The notes beneath the pieces were generated by a model that was not told the origin of the DNA, did no database searches, and was given only the letters and a program-made list of their open reading frames with translations. Position numbers and translations under genes: made by a program. A stretch of 64,000 bases of DNA from Gelidibacter salicanalis (lineage in GTDB: Bacteria > Bacteroidota > Bacteroidia > Flavobacteriales > Flavobacteriaceae): contig NZ_VORX01000002.1 of assembly GCF_007997285.1 (NCBI RefSeq), positions 372,001 through 436,000 of the forward strand, in the 5' to 3' direction. This document shows positions 1 to 8,414 of the stretch, piece after piece; the first letter of the stretch is position 1; each line of letters opens with the position of its first letter.

Positions 1-525
1 GATAAAATAATTAGGAGTTTCTTCCCAGGTTTTTAAAAGCTCTTTCATATAGGCTTCTGCGTTGCGCGCAATAGCCTTCGGTTTAAGTTTATCGGCCTTG
101 GTAAAAATGATGGAAAACGGTATGCCGCTTTCGCCCATATATTCCATAAATTCCAAATCAATTTTTTGAGGTTCATGACGTAAGTCGATCAAAACAAATG
201 CAGACACCAATTGTTGGCGTTTTTCAAAAAAATCAGTAATAAATTTCTGAAATTTTTTCTTAGATGATTTTGAAACACGTGCGTAACCATACCCCGGTAA
301 ATCGACCAAAAACCAACTTTTATTGATTAAAAAATGATTGATAAGCTGGGTTTTTCCAGGTCTTCCAGAGGTTTTTGCTAAATTTTTATGGTTGGTCAGC
401 ATATTGATCAATGACGACTTTCCAACATTGCTTCGACCAATAAATGCATATTCAGGTAAGGTATCCTTTGGGCACTTGTCCACATCGGAATTGCTCATTA
501 TAAATTCGGCAGTTTTAATGATCAT
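1..525 (-). CDS. engB: EngB/YsxC-family ribosome biogenesis GTPase (3' end outside window)
   Basis: The minus-strand reading frame starts with ATG at 525 and is still open at position 1, giving the first 175 residues of a protein that is usually about 200 long. The GTPase motifs are in order: the G1 P-loop GRSNVGKSS (residues 30-38), SGRPGKT in the switch region, G3 DLPG followed by YGYARV (75-84), and G4 TKAD near residue 140. Members of this family (YihA/YsxC/EngB) bind GTP and act in assembly of the large ribosomal subunit in the cytoplasm. In Bacteroidota the gene commonly sits beside an alpha/beta hydrolase gene and mraZ, as here. The upstream in-frame codons do not offer a better start. 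Confidence 0.95.
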   Translation of the reverse strand, partial: MIIKTAEFIMSNSDVDKCPKDTLPEYAFIGRSNVGKSSLINMLTNHKNLAKTSGRPGKTQLINHFLINKSWFLVDLPGYGYARVSKSSKKKFQKFITDFFEKRQQLVSAFVLIDLRHEPQKIDLEFMEYMGESGIPFSIIFTKADKLKPKAIARNAEAYMKELLKTWEETPNYFI

Positions 526-637
526 GATGTTCTAATTTTAAACGCAAAGGTCGCGAAGAATAGCTTATGTAGCGCTAGATTATTCTAATTTGTCATCTAA
601 TAGTTCACAGAGACGCGTATTTAAGATTTCGAGATCT

Positions 638-1402
638 TTAGAGATTCCGTTTTGTTAGCCACGCATCAAGTATGGCATTAAACTCATCCGGATGCTCCAT
701 CATGGCCGCGTGTCCGCATTTATCAATCCAATACAAGTCTGAATTTGGTAAAAGCTGATGAAATTCTTCAGCAACTTCCGGAGGGGTAACACTATCATTT
801 TTTCCCCAGATGATGCACACTGGTAAATTCATTTTTGGAAGGTCTTTAGCCATATTATGTCTAATGGCACTCTTGGCAATGGCTAAGGTTTTTATGAGTT
901 TGTTTCTGTCGTTGACGGTTTCGTAAACTTCATCAACAATGTCCTTGGTCGCAACTGCTGGATCGTAAAACACGTCTTGTGCTTTTTTTTTGATTACTTC
1001 ATAGTCGCCACGTTTGGTGTACCCACCACCCATGGCACTTTCATATAATCCTGAACTTCCTGTAATAATAAGTGCTTTTACTTTGTCTGGATAGAGTTTG
1101 GTGTGGTAAAGACCGATGTGTCCGCCTAGAGAATTTCCCAATAAAATAACGTCGTCCAGCTGTTTATACGCTATAAAATCATGCAGATATTTTGCAAAGC
1201 TTCGCACATTGGTTTTGAGCAAAGACATAGAGTAAATCGGTAATTCCGGAATAATTATCTTATAACCTTTGTTTCCAAAATAATGTAACACAGCATCAAA
1301 ATTACTCAATCCGCCCATTAATCCATGCAGAACAATGATGGGTTTGCCTTCGCCTACTTCAATATAACGGTAATTTTTTTCTTTTTTTAAGAGGTGTCTC
1401 AT
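638..1402 (-). CDS. alpha/beta-fold hydrolase
   Basis: This 254-residue soluble protein has the alpha/beta hydrolase layout. It shows an oxyanion-hole segment HGLMGG (26-31), a nucleophile elbow GNSLGG with Ser91, an acid residue Asp203 in WGKNDSVTPPE, and the catalytic His231 in CGHAAMMEHP. There is no signal peptide or membrane segment, so it is predicted cytoplasmic. The substrate cannot be read from sequence; relatives include esterases and C-C bond hydrolases. It lies between engB and the divergently transcribed mraZ, and a TAnnTTTG promoter element lies 28 bp upstream of the start. The conserved position next to the cell wall cluster is typical of Bacteroidota but does not define a role. 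Confidence 0.9.
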   Translation of the reverse strand: MRHLLKKEKNYRYIEVGEGKPIIVLHGLMGGLSNFDAVLHYFGNKGYKIIIPELPIYSMSLLKTNVRSFAKYLHDFIAYKQLDDVILLGNSLGGHIGLYHTKLYPDKVKALIITGSSGLYESAMGGGYTKRGDYEVIKKKAQDVFYDPAVATKDIVDEVYETVNDRNKLIKTLAIAKSAIRHNMAKDLPKMNLPVCIIWGKNDSVTPPEVAEEFHQLLPNSDLYWIDKCGHAAMMEHPDEFNAILDAWLTKRNL

Positions 1403-1429
1403 TAATGGTTAGCAGTTAATCATAAAAAA

Positions 1430-1437
1430 CAAATATA
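1430..1437 (-). promoter_or_regulatory. candidate -7 promoter element for the hydrolase gene
   Basis: On the minus strand this reads TATATTTG, a perfect match to the Bacteroidota -7 consensus TAnnTTTG, 28 bp before the hydrolase start. No convincing -33 element at the usual spacing is visible, so the call rests on the -7 match and position. Confidence 0.5.
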
Positions 1438-1620
1438 GTTATTTCATTCAAATTTTATTTCTTTTTGAACAGTTTCCAAACATTACTTCTACAATAGTTG
1501 TTTACAGCGTCATCTCCAGTTTTATCCCACTTTTTAAGCACTTGAAAAACAAGGTCTTGTCATTTTCACTATAATGTATTTTGTCGAAAATAAGCTACGA
1601 AATTCTAAACTTATCAACAA

Positions 1621-1650
1621 ATGTGGTAAATTGTGGTAAAAGGTGGTAAT
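1621..1650 (+). promoter_or_regulatory. putative MraZ operator: three direct repeats with 10-bp period
   Basis: Three exact-period decamers lie in tandem: ATGTGGTAAA, TTGTGGTAAA and AGGTGGTAAT. All share GTGGTAA at the same phase. MraZ of Escherichia coli binds tandem TGGGN repeats separated by 5 bp, which is also a 10-bp period. The array ends 8 bp before the -7 element of the mraZ promoter, so bound protein would cover the -33 region. The repeat unit, the helical spacing and the position in front of mraZ together suggest autoregulation of the dcw operon. Binding itself is inferred. Confidence 0.7.
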
Positions 1651-1658
1651 ATTTTCAA

Positions 1659-1666
1659 TATATTTG
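1659..1666 (+). promoter_or_regulatory. candidate -7 promoter element for the dcw operon
   Basis: TATATTTG matches the Bacteroidota consensus TAnnTTTG exactly and lies 33 bp before the TTG start of mraZ. The putative MraZ repeats lie immediately upstream where a -33 box would be. The predicted transcription start is a few bases downstream, which would give an untranslated leader of about 25-30 nt. Confidence 0.6.
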
Positions 1667-1699
1667 AATCTTAGTCGTTACTAAAACAAACAAAAGCTT

Positions 1700-2170
1700 T
1701 TGAACTCATTGATAGGGACATACGAATGTAAAGTTGATGCCAAAGGTAGGCTTATGTTACCTGCTGCGATCAAAAAACAGCTGTTACCTGCACTTCAAAA
1801 CGGTTTTGTTTTAAAAAGAGCGGTTTTTCAGCCCTGTTTAGAATTGTATCCAATGACCGAATGGGAAACGTTGATGCAAAAAATGAACAAGCTTAATCGC
1901 TTCAAAAAGAAGAACAACGATTTTATCAGACGATTTACTGCAGGAGTGAAAATGGTGGAGGTAGATAGCGCAGGTCGTTTATTGATTCCGAAGGACTTAA
2001 TGGTTTTTTCTGGGATTTCTAAAGAGATTGTAGTCTCTTCAGCAATCAACATTGTGGAGATCTGGGATAAAGATAAATACGAACAAGCTATAGATGACGC
2101 GGCTGATGATTTTGCAGATTTAGCCGAAGAAGTTATGGGACAAGATGAAGACACAGATGGACTATCATAA
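1700..2170 (+). CDS. mraZ: MraZ, transcriptional regulator of the division/cell wall cluster
   Basis: This 156-residue protein has two SpoVT/AbrB-like half-domains, each with the typical signature: GTYECKVDAKGRLMLPAA at the N-terminus and VDSAGRLLIPKDL around residues 85-100. MraZ forms ring-shaped oligomers that bind tandem repeats in its own promoter and regulate the dcw genes. The start is a TTG codon at 1700; it places LIGTYECKVD at the position usual for the family, and no in-frame ATG exists nearby. The gene is first in the operon and overlaps rsmH. A three-unit 10-bp repeat that looks like its operator lies 50-80 bp upstream. The acidic C-terminal tail is common in this phylum. Confidence 0.95.
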   Translation: MNSLIGTYECKVDAKGRLMLPAAIKKQLLPALQNGFVLKRAVFQPCLELYPMTEWETLMQKMNKLNRFKKKNNDFIRRFTAGVKMVEVDSAGRLLIPKDLMVFSGISKEIVVSSAINIVEIWDKDKYEQAIDDAADDFADLAEEVMGQDEDTDGLS

Positions 2171-3053
2171 TCCGGTTTTGCTTACTGAAACAGTGGATGG
2201 CTTAAATATTAAGCCTGATGGGGTGTACGTTGATGTCACATTTGGCGGAGGCGGTCACAGTAAGGAGATTCTAATGCGATTAGGACCAAACGGCAAATTA
2301 TTCGCTTTTGATCAGGATAAAGATGCGCTTGAAAACACTATTGACGATGTGCGTTTTACACTGATCAATGAGAATTTCCGATTCTTGAAACGTTTTTTGC
2401 GTTTTTACGGCGCTAAAGAAGTGGATGGAATTTTAGCTGATTTTGGAGTGTCGTCCCATCAATTTGATGTAGCAGAGCGTGGATTTTCCACTAGGTTTGA
2501 AGCTAATTTGGACATGCGCATGAATCAGGATAATAAATTATCAGCCTACCATGTGATCAATAAATATGATGAAGAGCAAATTGCGGATGTGTTGTTACAA
2601 TACGGTGAGTTGCGTCAAGCTCCAGCCATGGCCAGAAGGATTGTTGAAGCGCGTGCCACTGAGGTCATAAAATCTAGCGAGCAGCTTAAGGATGTTTTGA
2701 AGGCTTTTGTGAAACATAAAAATGAGAATAAAGTCTTGGCGCAAATCTATCAAGCCATTCGTATAGAAGTGAATCAAGAAATTGAAGTCTTAAAGGAGTT
2801 TTTACTGCAAGCGCCAGAGGTTTTAAAAAAAGATGGTCGCTTATGTTGCATCTCCTATCATTCTTTAGAAGATAGATTGGTAAAGCGGTTTATAAGAAAC
2901 GGATTGTTTGAAGGAGAGCCTGAGCGAGATGTATTTGGAAATTATGAAGTGCCTTTAAAGAAAGTTGGCGGATTGATTGTGCCATCTAAAGCAGAAATTA
3001 AAGAGAATAGCAGAGCGCGAAGTGCAAAACTGCGTATGGCTGAGAAACTATAA
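2145..3053 (+). CDS. rsmH: 16S rRNA (cytosine1402-N4)-methyltransferase RsmH
   Basis: This 302-residue SAM-dependent methyltransferase (MraW/RsmH family) N4-methylates C1402 of 16S rRNA in the ribosomal P site. Family blocks are clear: YHNPVLL at the N-terminus, the SAM loop VDVTFGGGGHS, ADFGVSSHQFD, the ERGFS and DMRMN motifs, and the C-terminal ISYHSLEDRLVKRF. The start may be ATG 2145 (MKTQMDYHNP) or ATG 2157 (MDYHNP), which fits relatives slightly better. Either way the gene overlaps the 3' end of mraZ, which implies translational coupling. It is followed after 53 bp by ftsL. Confidence 0.96.
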   Translation: MKTQMDYHNPVLLTETVDGLNIKPDGVYVDVTFGGGGHSKEILMRLGPNGKLFAFDQDKDALENTIDDVRFTLINENFRFLKRFLRFYGAKEVDGILADFGVSSHQFDVAERGFSTRFEANLDMRMNQDNKLSAYHVINKYDEEQIADVLLQYGELRQAPAMARRIVEARATEVIKSSEQLKDVLKAFVKHKNENKVLAQIYQAIRIEVNQEIEVLKEFLLQAPEVLKKDGRLCCISYHSLEDRLVKRFIRNGLFEGEPERDVFGNYEVPLKKVGGLIVPSKAEIKENSRARSAKLRMAEKL

Positions 3054-3106
3054 GTCCAAAAAATGAAGTGTAATTAAAAAGAAATCCTGCCCTTGTGGGA
3101 GCTACA

Positions 3107-3427
3107 ATGAAAAATAATATTTATCACATATTAAGAGGTAAATTTTTGGTCAGCGATGATTCCTTCAAAAATTGGAGAATCATCCTTTTTATTTCCTTTT
3201 TGGCTATTGTGATGATTGCAAGTTCGCACAGCGCCGATCAAAAGGTACACGATATTGCACGTTTAAATAATGAAGTAAAAGAGTGGCGTTCCGCTTTTGT
3301 AGATGGCAGATCAAAGTTGATGCGGCTTAAGATGGAGTCAGGAATTGTACAAAAAATGGCAGAAAAAGGCATTGTGCCTTCTTCAAACCCACCAAAAAAA
3401 ATAAAAGTTAAATCAGAGGATAATTAG
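3107..3427 (+). CDS. ftsL: FtsL-like divisome membrane protein
   Basis: This is a small bitopic protein of 106 residues with a short cytoplasmic N-terminus, one membrane segment (IILFISFLAIVMIASS, about residues 25-40) and a short periplasmic region rich in charged heptads that suits a coiled coil. FtsL-type proteins pair with FtsB/FtsQ and help activate FtsW-FtsI at the septum. Sequence identity in this family is very low, so the call leans on size, topology and position between rsmH and ftsI. A GTG codon at 3095 could add four residues, but ATG 3107 is the simpler start. The stop codon shares one base with the GTG start of ftsI. Confidence 0.85.
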   Translation: MKNNIYHILRGKFLVSDDSFKNWRIILFISFLAIVMIASSHSADQKVHDIARLNNEVKEWRSAFVDGRSKLMRLKMESGIVQKMAEKGIVPSSNPPKKIKVKSEDN

Positions 3428-5424
3428 TGGCAGACCCAGAGAAAAAGATATTGAACCGATTGTATTTTGTTGCAGGCGTCATGTTTGTAATAGCCTTGGC
3501 AGTGGTGTTCAAATTGTTCACCATTCAAATGGTGCAGGGCGACAAGTACCGTGAGTTAGCTGAAAAGCGCACTGTGCAAAATGTGACCATCCCTGCTAAT
3601 CGTGGTAATGTGTATGCCTCTGATGGGAGTTTACTAGCAACTTCAATTCCTAAATACGACATTCGCTTTGACGCGTTAACGCCAACAAACAAAACCTTTG
3701 AAAAATATCTAAAACCGTTAAGTGATTCTCTGTCAAAATACAATGGAAAATCCTCCAGTTACTATCAACAAGTGTTGCGTAAAGCAAGAGTCAATAAGAA
3801 CAGGTATTTTCTTTTGGCCCGCAATATAAATTATACGGATTATACGCGACTTCGAAATTTTCCATTATTGAATCTAGGTGCATTTAGAGGTGGACTTATT
3901 GTTGAGCAAACCACAAAGCGCGAACATCCAATGGGAGGAATTGCGCAACGAACCATCGGGTACGAACGTCCAGATGATGATGGCTATGTGACAAGAGCTG
4001 GTATTGACGGCGCTTTCGGCGAATTGTATTTGAAAGGAACTGACGGGCACCGCTTGAAACAAAAAATCGGTAAAGGTCAATGGAAGCCCATTACAGATTA
4101 TAATGAGATTGAACCCAGAGATGGTTATGACGTCTATACAACTTTAGATGTCAATATTCAGGACATTGCGCATCATGCCTTGCTAAAACAGCTAGTGTAT
4201 TACGAGGCAGAACACGGGAGCGTCATAGTAATGGAAGTTAAATCCGGCGAGATTCGAGCAATTTCCAACCTTGGAAAAACTACAGATGGTAATTATTATG
4301 AGAAACTGAACTATGCTGTTGGAGAATCGCACGAGCCAGGATCTACCTTTAAATTAATGGCATTGGCTGCCGCTTTGGAGGACAAAGTAATTGATACTTC
4401 AGATGTTATTGATACTGGAAGTGGGTATAAACGTTTTTTCGGACGAACTATCTATGATTCTCGTGGCTATGGAAAAATTTCTGTAGCCCGTGCTTTAGAA
4501 TTGTCTTCAAATATTGCTTTTGCCACAGTCATTAATGATGGCTATTCAAAAACACCGGACAAATTTATTGATCGATTAAAAAGTTGGCACCTCGATAAAC
4601 CACTAGGTATTGCGATTCAAGGAGAGGGCAAACCCGACATTCCATCTCCAGGAGATAAAAAATGGAGTAAGAACGCTCTGCCTTCAATGGCCTATGGCTA
4701 TAATTTAAGTTTAACACCACTTCAAACCTTGACCTTTTACAATGCTGTAGCCAATAATGGTGAGATGGTGAAACCTCGATTTATAAAAGAAGTAAGAGAG
4801 TTTGATCATGTTGTTGAAAAGTTTGAAAAGGACGTCATTGAAGAACGAATTGCTTCTGAAGAGACCATTGGGAAGCTGCAGGAAATACTCAAAAATGTTG
4901 TTGAAAGAGGAACAGGTAGAGGTCTTTATTCACCTACATTTTCAATGTCTGGAAAGACGGGAACTGCTCAAACAGAATATTGGATGGACGATTGGTCAAA
5001 AAACAAAAGATATATTTCGTCCTTCGCAGGCTACTTTCCTTCAGAAAACCCTAAATATTCTTGTATTGTGGTCATCCACAAACCAAGTACTAAAAAAGGT
5101 TATTATGGTTCTGATGTTTCTGGCCCAGTATTCAAGGCTATAGCGCAAAAAATATTTACGGACACGCCTATTACGGATGAAGTGGAAACATTGAGGATTC
5201 AAAGCACCATAGTGAATAAAGATTTTGAATCCTATTATGATGTCGCGCAAACCCATAAAACTGTCATGCCAGATGTGACGGGAATGCCTACCATGGATGC
5301 AGTCGCACTATTGGAAAATATGGGTCTAACTGTAAAACTTGAGGGTGTGGGTGTTGTTAAAAGACAATCCATCGAAAAAGGAAATAAAATAAAAAGAAAT
5401 CAGGAAGTCTTATTAAATATTTAA
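3427..5424 (+). CDS. ftsI: FtsI/PBP2x-like penicillin-binding protein with C-terminal PASTA domain
   Basis: This 665-residue class B penicillin-binding protein has an N-terminal membrane anchor (about 13-33), a dimerisation (pedestal) domain and a transpeptidase domain with all three active-site motifs: STFK (Ser306), SSN (360-362) and KTG (510-512). The last 60 residues, from VMPDVTGMPTMDAVALL, form one PASTA domain. It crosslinks septal peptidoglycan together with FtsW. The start is GTG at 3427, overlapping the ftsL stop by one base, and its stop overlaps the murE start in TAATG. The PASTA domain is known in FtsI-type proteins of Bacteroidota and contrasts with E. coli FtsI. Confidence 0.95.
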   Translation: MADPEKKILNRLYFVAGVMFVIALAVVFKLFTIQMVQGDKYRELAEKRTVQNVTIPANRGNVYASDGSLLATSIPKYDIRFDALTPTNKTFEKYLKPLSDSLSKYNGKSSSYYQQVLRKARVNKNRYFLLARNINYTDYTRLRNFPLLNLGAFRGGLIVEQTTKREHPMGGIAQRTIGYERPDDDGYVTRAGIDGAFGELYLKGTDGHRLKQKIGKGQWKPITDYNEIEPRDGYDVYTTLDVNIQDIAHHALLKQLVYYEAEHGSVIVMEVKSGEIRAISNLGKTTDGNYYEKLNYAVGESHEPGSTFKLMALAAALEDKVIDTSDVIDTGSGYKRFFGRTIYDSRGYGKISVARALELSSNIAFATVINDGYSKTPDKFIDRLKSWHLDKPLGIAIQGEGKPDIPSPGDKKWSKNALPSMAYGYNLSLTPLQTLTFYNAVANNGEMVKPRFIKEVREFDHVVEKFEKDVIEERIASEETIGKLQEILKNVVERGTGRGLYSPTFSMSGKTGTAQTEYWMDDWSKNKRYISSFAGYFPSENPKYSCIVVIHKPSTKKGYYGSDVSGPVFKAIAQKIFTDTPITDEVETLRIQSTIVNKDFESYYDVAQTHKTVMPDVTGMPTMDAVALLENMGLTVKLEGVGVVKRQSIEKGNKIKRNQEVLLNI

Positions 5425-6887
5425 TGGCACAGTTAAAAGACATATTATACAAGGTTACCATCAATGCTGTTGTCGGGAATACCAGTGTGGCAGTTAATGC
5501 CGTGCATTTCGATTCGCGCAACATTGCTGAAGGGGACGTTTTTGTAGCTATTAAAGGGAGTGTTACTGACGGGCATCAATATATTGATTTGGCCATTCAA
5601 AAAGGAGCTGTCGCTGTGGTTTGTGAAAACATGCCAGAGCAGACTCAAAGTGGAATTACCTATATCACCGTGGAGAATGCCAGTAGAGCGTTGGCATTTA
5701 TGGCGGCCAATTTTTATGACAATCCTTCTGAAAATTTAAAATTGGTGGGAGTTACGGGTACCAACGGTAAGACTACGGTCGCCACGCTTTTATACCATTT
5801 ATTTAAAAAGGCAGGTTTTAAAGTGGGCTTGTTGTCTACCGTAAAAGTGATGGTGGATACAGAGGAGCACAAAGCCACGCATACAACTCCAGATTCTTTG
5901 ACCATCAACAAATATTTGAGTTTGATGAATGAAGCGGGCGTAGAGTTTTGTTTTATGGAAGTCAGCTCTCACGGCATCCATCAAAATAGGACCGAAGGCT
6001 TGCATTTTGAAGGTGGAATTTTCACCAATCTGTCGCACGATCATTTAGATTATCACGCTACGTTCGCGGAATATCGAGATGTGAAAAAATCGTTTTTTGA
6101 CAATCTTCCAAAAAACGCTTTTGCTTTAGTGAATATAGATGACAAGAATGGTCTTGTGATGTTGCAAAACACTAAGGCAAAGAAATATACCTATGCTTTA
6201 AAAACTTACGCCGACTATAAAGCGCAGATTTTAGAAAATCAACTTTCCGGATTGTTGCTTAAAATCAATGATCAGGAGGTGTGGACGCGCTTGATTGGCA
6301 ATTTTAACGCCTATAATATTCTGGCAATTTACGCTGCCGCAGAAGTGTTAGGACTTGAAAAAAGAGAAAATTTAAGATTGATTAGTGAGTTGGAAAGTGT
6401 CTCGGGACGTTTTCAATATCTAATTTCTGATGACAAGATTACGGCAATTGTAGATTATGCACACACGCCTGACGCCTTGCAAAACGTGTTAGAAACGATT
6501 AACGCTATTCGCACAAAAAATGAAGAACTCATTACCGTTGTAGGATGTGGTGGGGATCGGGATAAAACTAAGCGTCCAAAAATGGGGCATATCGCTTCGG
6601 CTTTAAGTACCAAGGTGATTTTTACCAGTGATAATCCGAGAAGTGAAGTTCCTGAAACGATTATTGAAGATATAGAAAAAGGCGTAGAGCCTCAAAATTA
6701 TAAGAAAATTGTGTCCATTACCGATAGGAAACAAGCCATTAAAACCGCTTGTCAAATGGCCCAGCCCAATGATATTATTTTGATTGCCGGGAAAGGTCAT
6801 GAAACCTATCAAGAAGTGAAAGGTGTGCGTACTGATTTTGACGACTATAAAATTGTTCAGGATGTATTAAAGCAACTTGGGAAATAA
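5424..6887 (+). CDS. murE: UDP-MurNAc-L-Ala-D-Glu: meso-diaminopimelate ligase MurE
   Basis: This 487-residue ATP-dependent Mur ligase adds the third amino acid to the peptidoglycan stem peptide in the cytoplasm. The ATP loop is GVTGTNGKTT (GTNGKT at 112-117), the central domain carries HTTPDSLTI and MEVSSHGI, and the C-terminal domain has DYAHTPDAL. The motif DNPR at 403-406 is the specificity signature for meso-diaminopimelate rather than lysine, as expected for a Gram-negative organism. The ATG start overlaps the ftsI stop by one base. The last codon and stop run directly into a 7-bp tandem repeat array, so translation ends inside the first repeat. Confidence 0.97.
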   Translation: MAQLKDILYKVTINAVVGNTSVAVNAVHFDSRNIAEGDVFVAIKGSVTDGHQYIDLAIQKGAVAVVCENMPEQTQSGITYITVENASRALAFMAANFYDNPSENLKLVGVTGTNGKTTVATLLYHLFKKAGFKVGLLSTVKVMVDTEEHKATHTTPDSLTINKYLSLMNEAGVEFCFMEVSSHGIHQNRTEGLHFEGGIFTNLSHDHLDYHATFAEYRDVKKSFFDNLPKNAFALVNIDDKNGLVMLQNTKAKKYTYALKTYADYKAQILENQLSGLLLKINDQEVWTRLIGNFNAYNILAIYAAAEVLGLEKRENLRLISELESVSGRFQYLISDDKITAIVDYAHTPDALQNVLETINAIRTKNEELITVVGCGGDRDKTKRPKMGHIASALSTKVIFTSDNPRSEVPETIIEDIEKGVEPQNYKKIVSITDRKQAIKTACQMAQPNDIILIAGKGHETYQEVKGVRTDFDDYKIVQDVLKQLGK

Positions 6888-6970
6888 AGAATAAAGAATA
6901 AAGAATAAAGAATAAAGAATAAAGAATAAAGAATAAAGAATAAAGAATAAAGAATAAAGAATAAAGAATA
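6884..6970 (+). repeat. heptanucleotide array, about 12 copies of ATAAAGA
   Basis: From the stop codon of murE onward the 7-bp unit ATAAAGA repeats about 12 times without a visible interruption. It occupies more than half of the murE-mraY gap. It is the cleanest member of a set of 7-bp arrays in this window that differ in sequence but share the period. No open frame, hairpin or T-tract suggests another role. Confidence 0.95.
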
Positions 6971-6988
6971 ACTCAACTTAATCAACAA

Positions 6989-7021
6989 CCTGCCCGTACT
7001 GAAAAGGAACGTTCGGGCGGG
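6989..7021. repeat. GC-rich 33-bp imperfect palindromic element, copy 1
   Basis: The element begins CCTGCCCG and ends CGGGCGGG, so its arms pair apart from one G-T, around a centre with GAAAAGGAACGTT. Four further copies lie at 32929-33210. It stands out from the A+T-rich surroundings. It sits between the 7-bp array and mraY and lacks a following T-run, so a terminator role is doubtful. Confidence 0.8.
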
Positions 7022-7041
7022 TCAACAATCAATACTAAAAA

Positions 7042-8283
7042 ATGCTCTATTACCTGTTTGAATTTTTAAAACAACACTTTGATTTTCCAGGATCGTCTTT
7101 GCTCGGTTTTATCACCTTCAGGGCAGCTATGGCTATCATTCTGTCGTTATTAATTTCAACAATTTTTGGGAAGCGCATTATCAAGTTTTTGCAAAAGAAG
7201 CAGGTTGGAGAGTCCATTAGGGATTTAGGATTGGACGGACAGGTTGAAAAGGCGGGCACCCCAACAATGGGGGGGATCATCATCATCATTGCCACTTTAA
7301 TTCCGGTATTGCTGTTTGCTAAAATTGACAACATATATATCATTCTATTAGTAGTCACCACGCTTTGGATGGGAACTATCGGATTTATTGACGATTATAT
7401 TAAAAAGTTCAAACAGGACAAAGGAGGTTTACAGGGAAAATTTAAAGTTCTAGGGCAGGTCGGATTAGGAATCATTGTAGGTGCAACCTTGTATTTCAAT
7501 GAAAATGTAACGATCAAAGAGAAATTGCCAATTGCCCAGCAAAAACAAATTTTAGCTGAGAACCCTAACGTGGAAGCTTCAAAATTGTTTAAAGCGGAGG
7601 AGAAATCGACCAAAACAACTATTCCTTTTGTCAAGGAAAATGAGTTTGACTACGCAAATTTAGTTACATGGATCAGTCCGAGTCTTGAAAAATATGCTTG
7701 GATCATTTTTATTTTAGTCACTATCATAATTATTACAGCCGTATCAAACGGTGCTAATCTAACTGATGGGATTGATGGATTGGCGGCAGGAACGTCGGCC
7801 ATCATAGTGCTCACGTTGGGCATATTTGCATGGCTTTCTGGAAATATCATTTTTTCTGAATATCTGAATATTATGTTTATCCCCAGGGTGGAAGAAATCA
7901 CCATTTATATCGCGGCTTTTGTGGGAGCACTTATTGGATTTTTATGGTACAATACCTATCCAGCACAAGTCTTTATGGGTGATACCGGAAGTTTGACCAT
8001 AGGTGGAATCATTGCGGTTATTGCCATTGCCGTACGTAAAGAATGGTTAATTCCGGTATTGTGTGGAATTTTCGTAGCGGAAAATGCATCAGTGGTCATG
8101 CAGGTCGGTTGGTTTAAATATACCAAACGGAAATATGGCGAAGGACGGCGTATTTTTAAAATGGCACCCTTGCACCATCACTATCAGAAATCTGGGTATC
8201 ACGAAAGTAAAATTGCGACCCGCTTTTGGATTATAGGAATTTTACTGGCCATTGTGTCAATTGTGACCTTGAAAATTAGATAA
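7042..8283 (+). CDS. mraY: phospho-N-acetylmuramoyl-pentapeptide transferase MraY
   Basis: This 413-residue polytopic membrane enzyme with about ten hydrophobic segments transfers phospho-MurNAc-pentapeptide to undecaprenyl phosphate to make lipid I on the inner face of the membrane. Signature blocks are TPTMGGI (73-79), the Asp pair FIDDYIKK (Asp117/118), [10 protein letters not shown] (239-248, catalytic Asp region), FMGDTGSL and MAPLHHHY near the C-terminus. A hydrophilic insertion at about 153-208 lengthens it relative to the 360-residue E. coli enzyme; such an insertion is usual in Bacteroidota. It is separated from murE by 154 bp filled with repeats, and no obvious promoter is seen in that gap. 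Confidence 0.96.
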   Translation: MLYYLFEFLKQHFDFPGSSLLGFITFRAAMAIILSLLISTIFGKRIIKFLQKKQVGESIRDLGLDGQVEKAGTPTMGGIIIIIATLIPVLLFAKIDNIYIILLVVTTLWMGTIGFIDDYIKKFKQDKGGLQGKFKVLGQVGLGIIVGATLYFNENVTIKEKLPIAQQKQILAENPNVEASKLFKAEEKSTKTTIPFVKENEFDYANLVTWISPSLEKYAWIIFILVTIIIITAVSNGANLTDGIDGLAAGTSAIIVLTLGIFAWLSGNIIFSEYLNIMFIPRVEEITIYIAAFVGALIGFLWYNTYPAQVFMGDTGSLTIGGIIAVIAIAVRKEWLIPVLCGIFVAENASVVMQVGWFKYTKRKYGEGRRIFKMAPLHHHYQKSGYHESKIATRFWIIGILLAIVSIVTLKIR

Positions 8284-8366
8284 TGTTGAATTACGACGTA
8301 CGAATTAAGATTTAGGGTCGAGGCAAATGAAATTTTGTCAATAATAGTGGCCTCTATCAAAACATT

Positions 8367-8414
8367 TCGAAATCGTAAATCGTAAATCAAAAGTCGTAAA
8401 TCTAAAATCATAAA
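8367..8414 (+). repeat. degenerate heptanucleotide array (TCGTAAA type) abutting the murD start
   Basis: Reading from 8367, the units are TCGAAA, TCGTAAA, TCGTAAA, TCAAAAG, TCGTAAA, TCTAAAA and TCATAAA. Each starts with TC in 7-bp phase. The final unit ends on the A of the murD ATG. It belongs to the same period-7 class as the array at 6884 although the sequence is unrelated. Confidence 0.8.

Noticed and set aside
338-535. Plus-strand open frame of 65 codons
   Set aside because: It is antisense to the clear EngB GTPase frame and has no recognisable content.
6884-6970. Coding role or rho-independent terminator for the ATAAAGA array
   Set aside because: No hairpin is formed and stop codons occur in frame in each repeat cycle.
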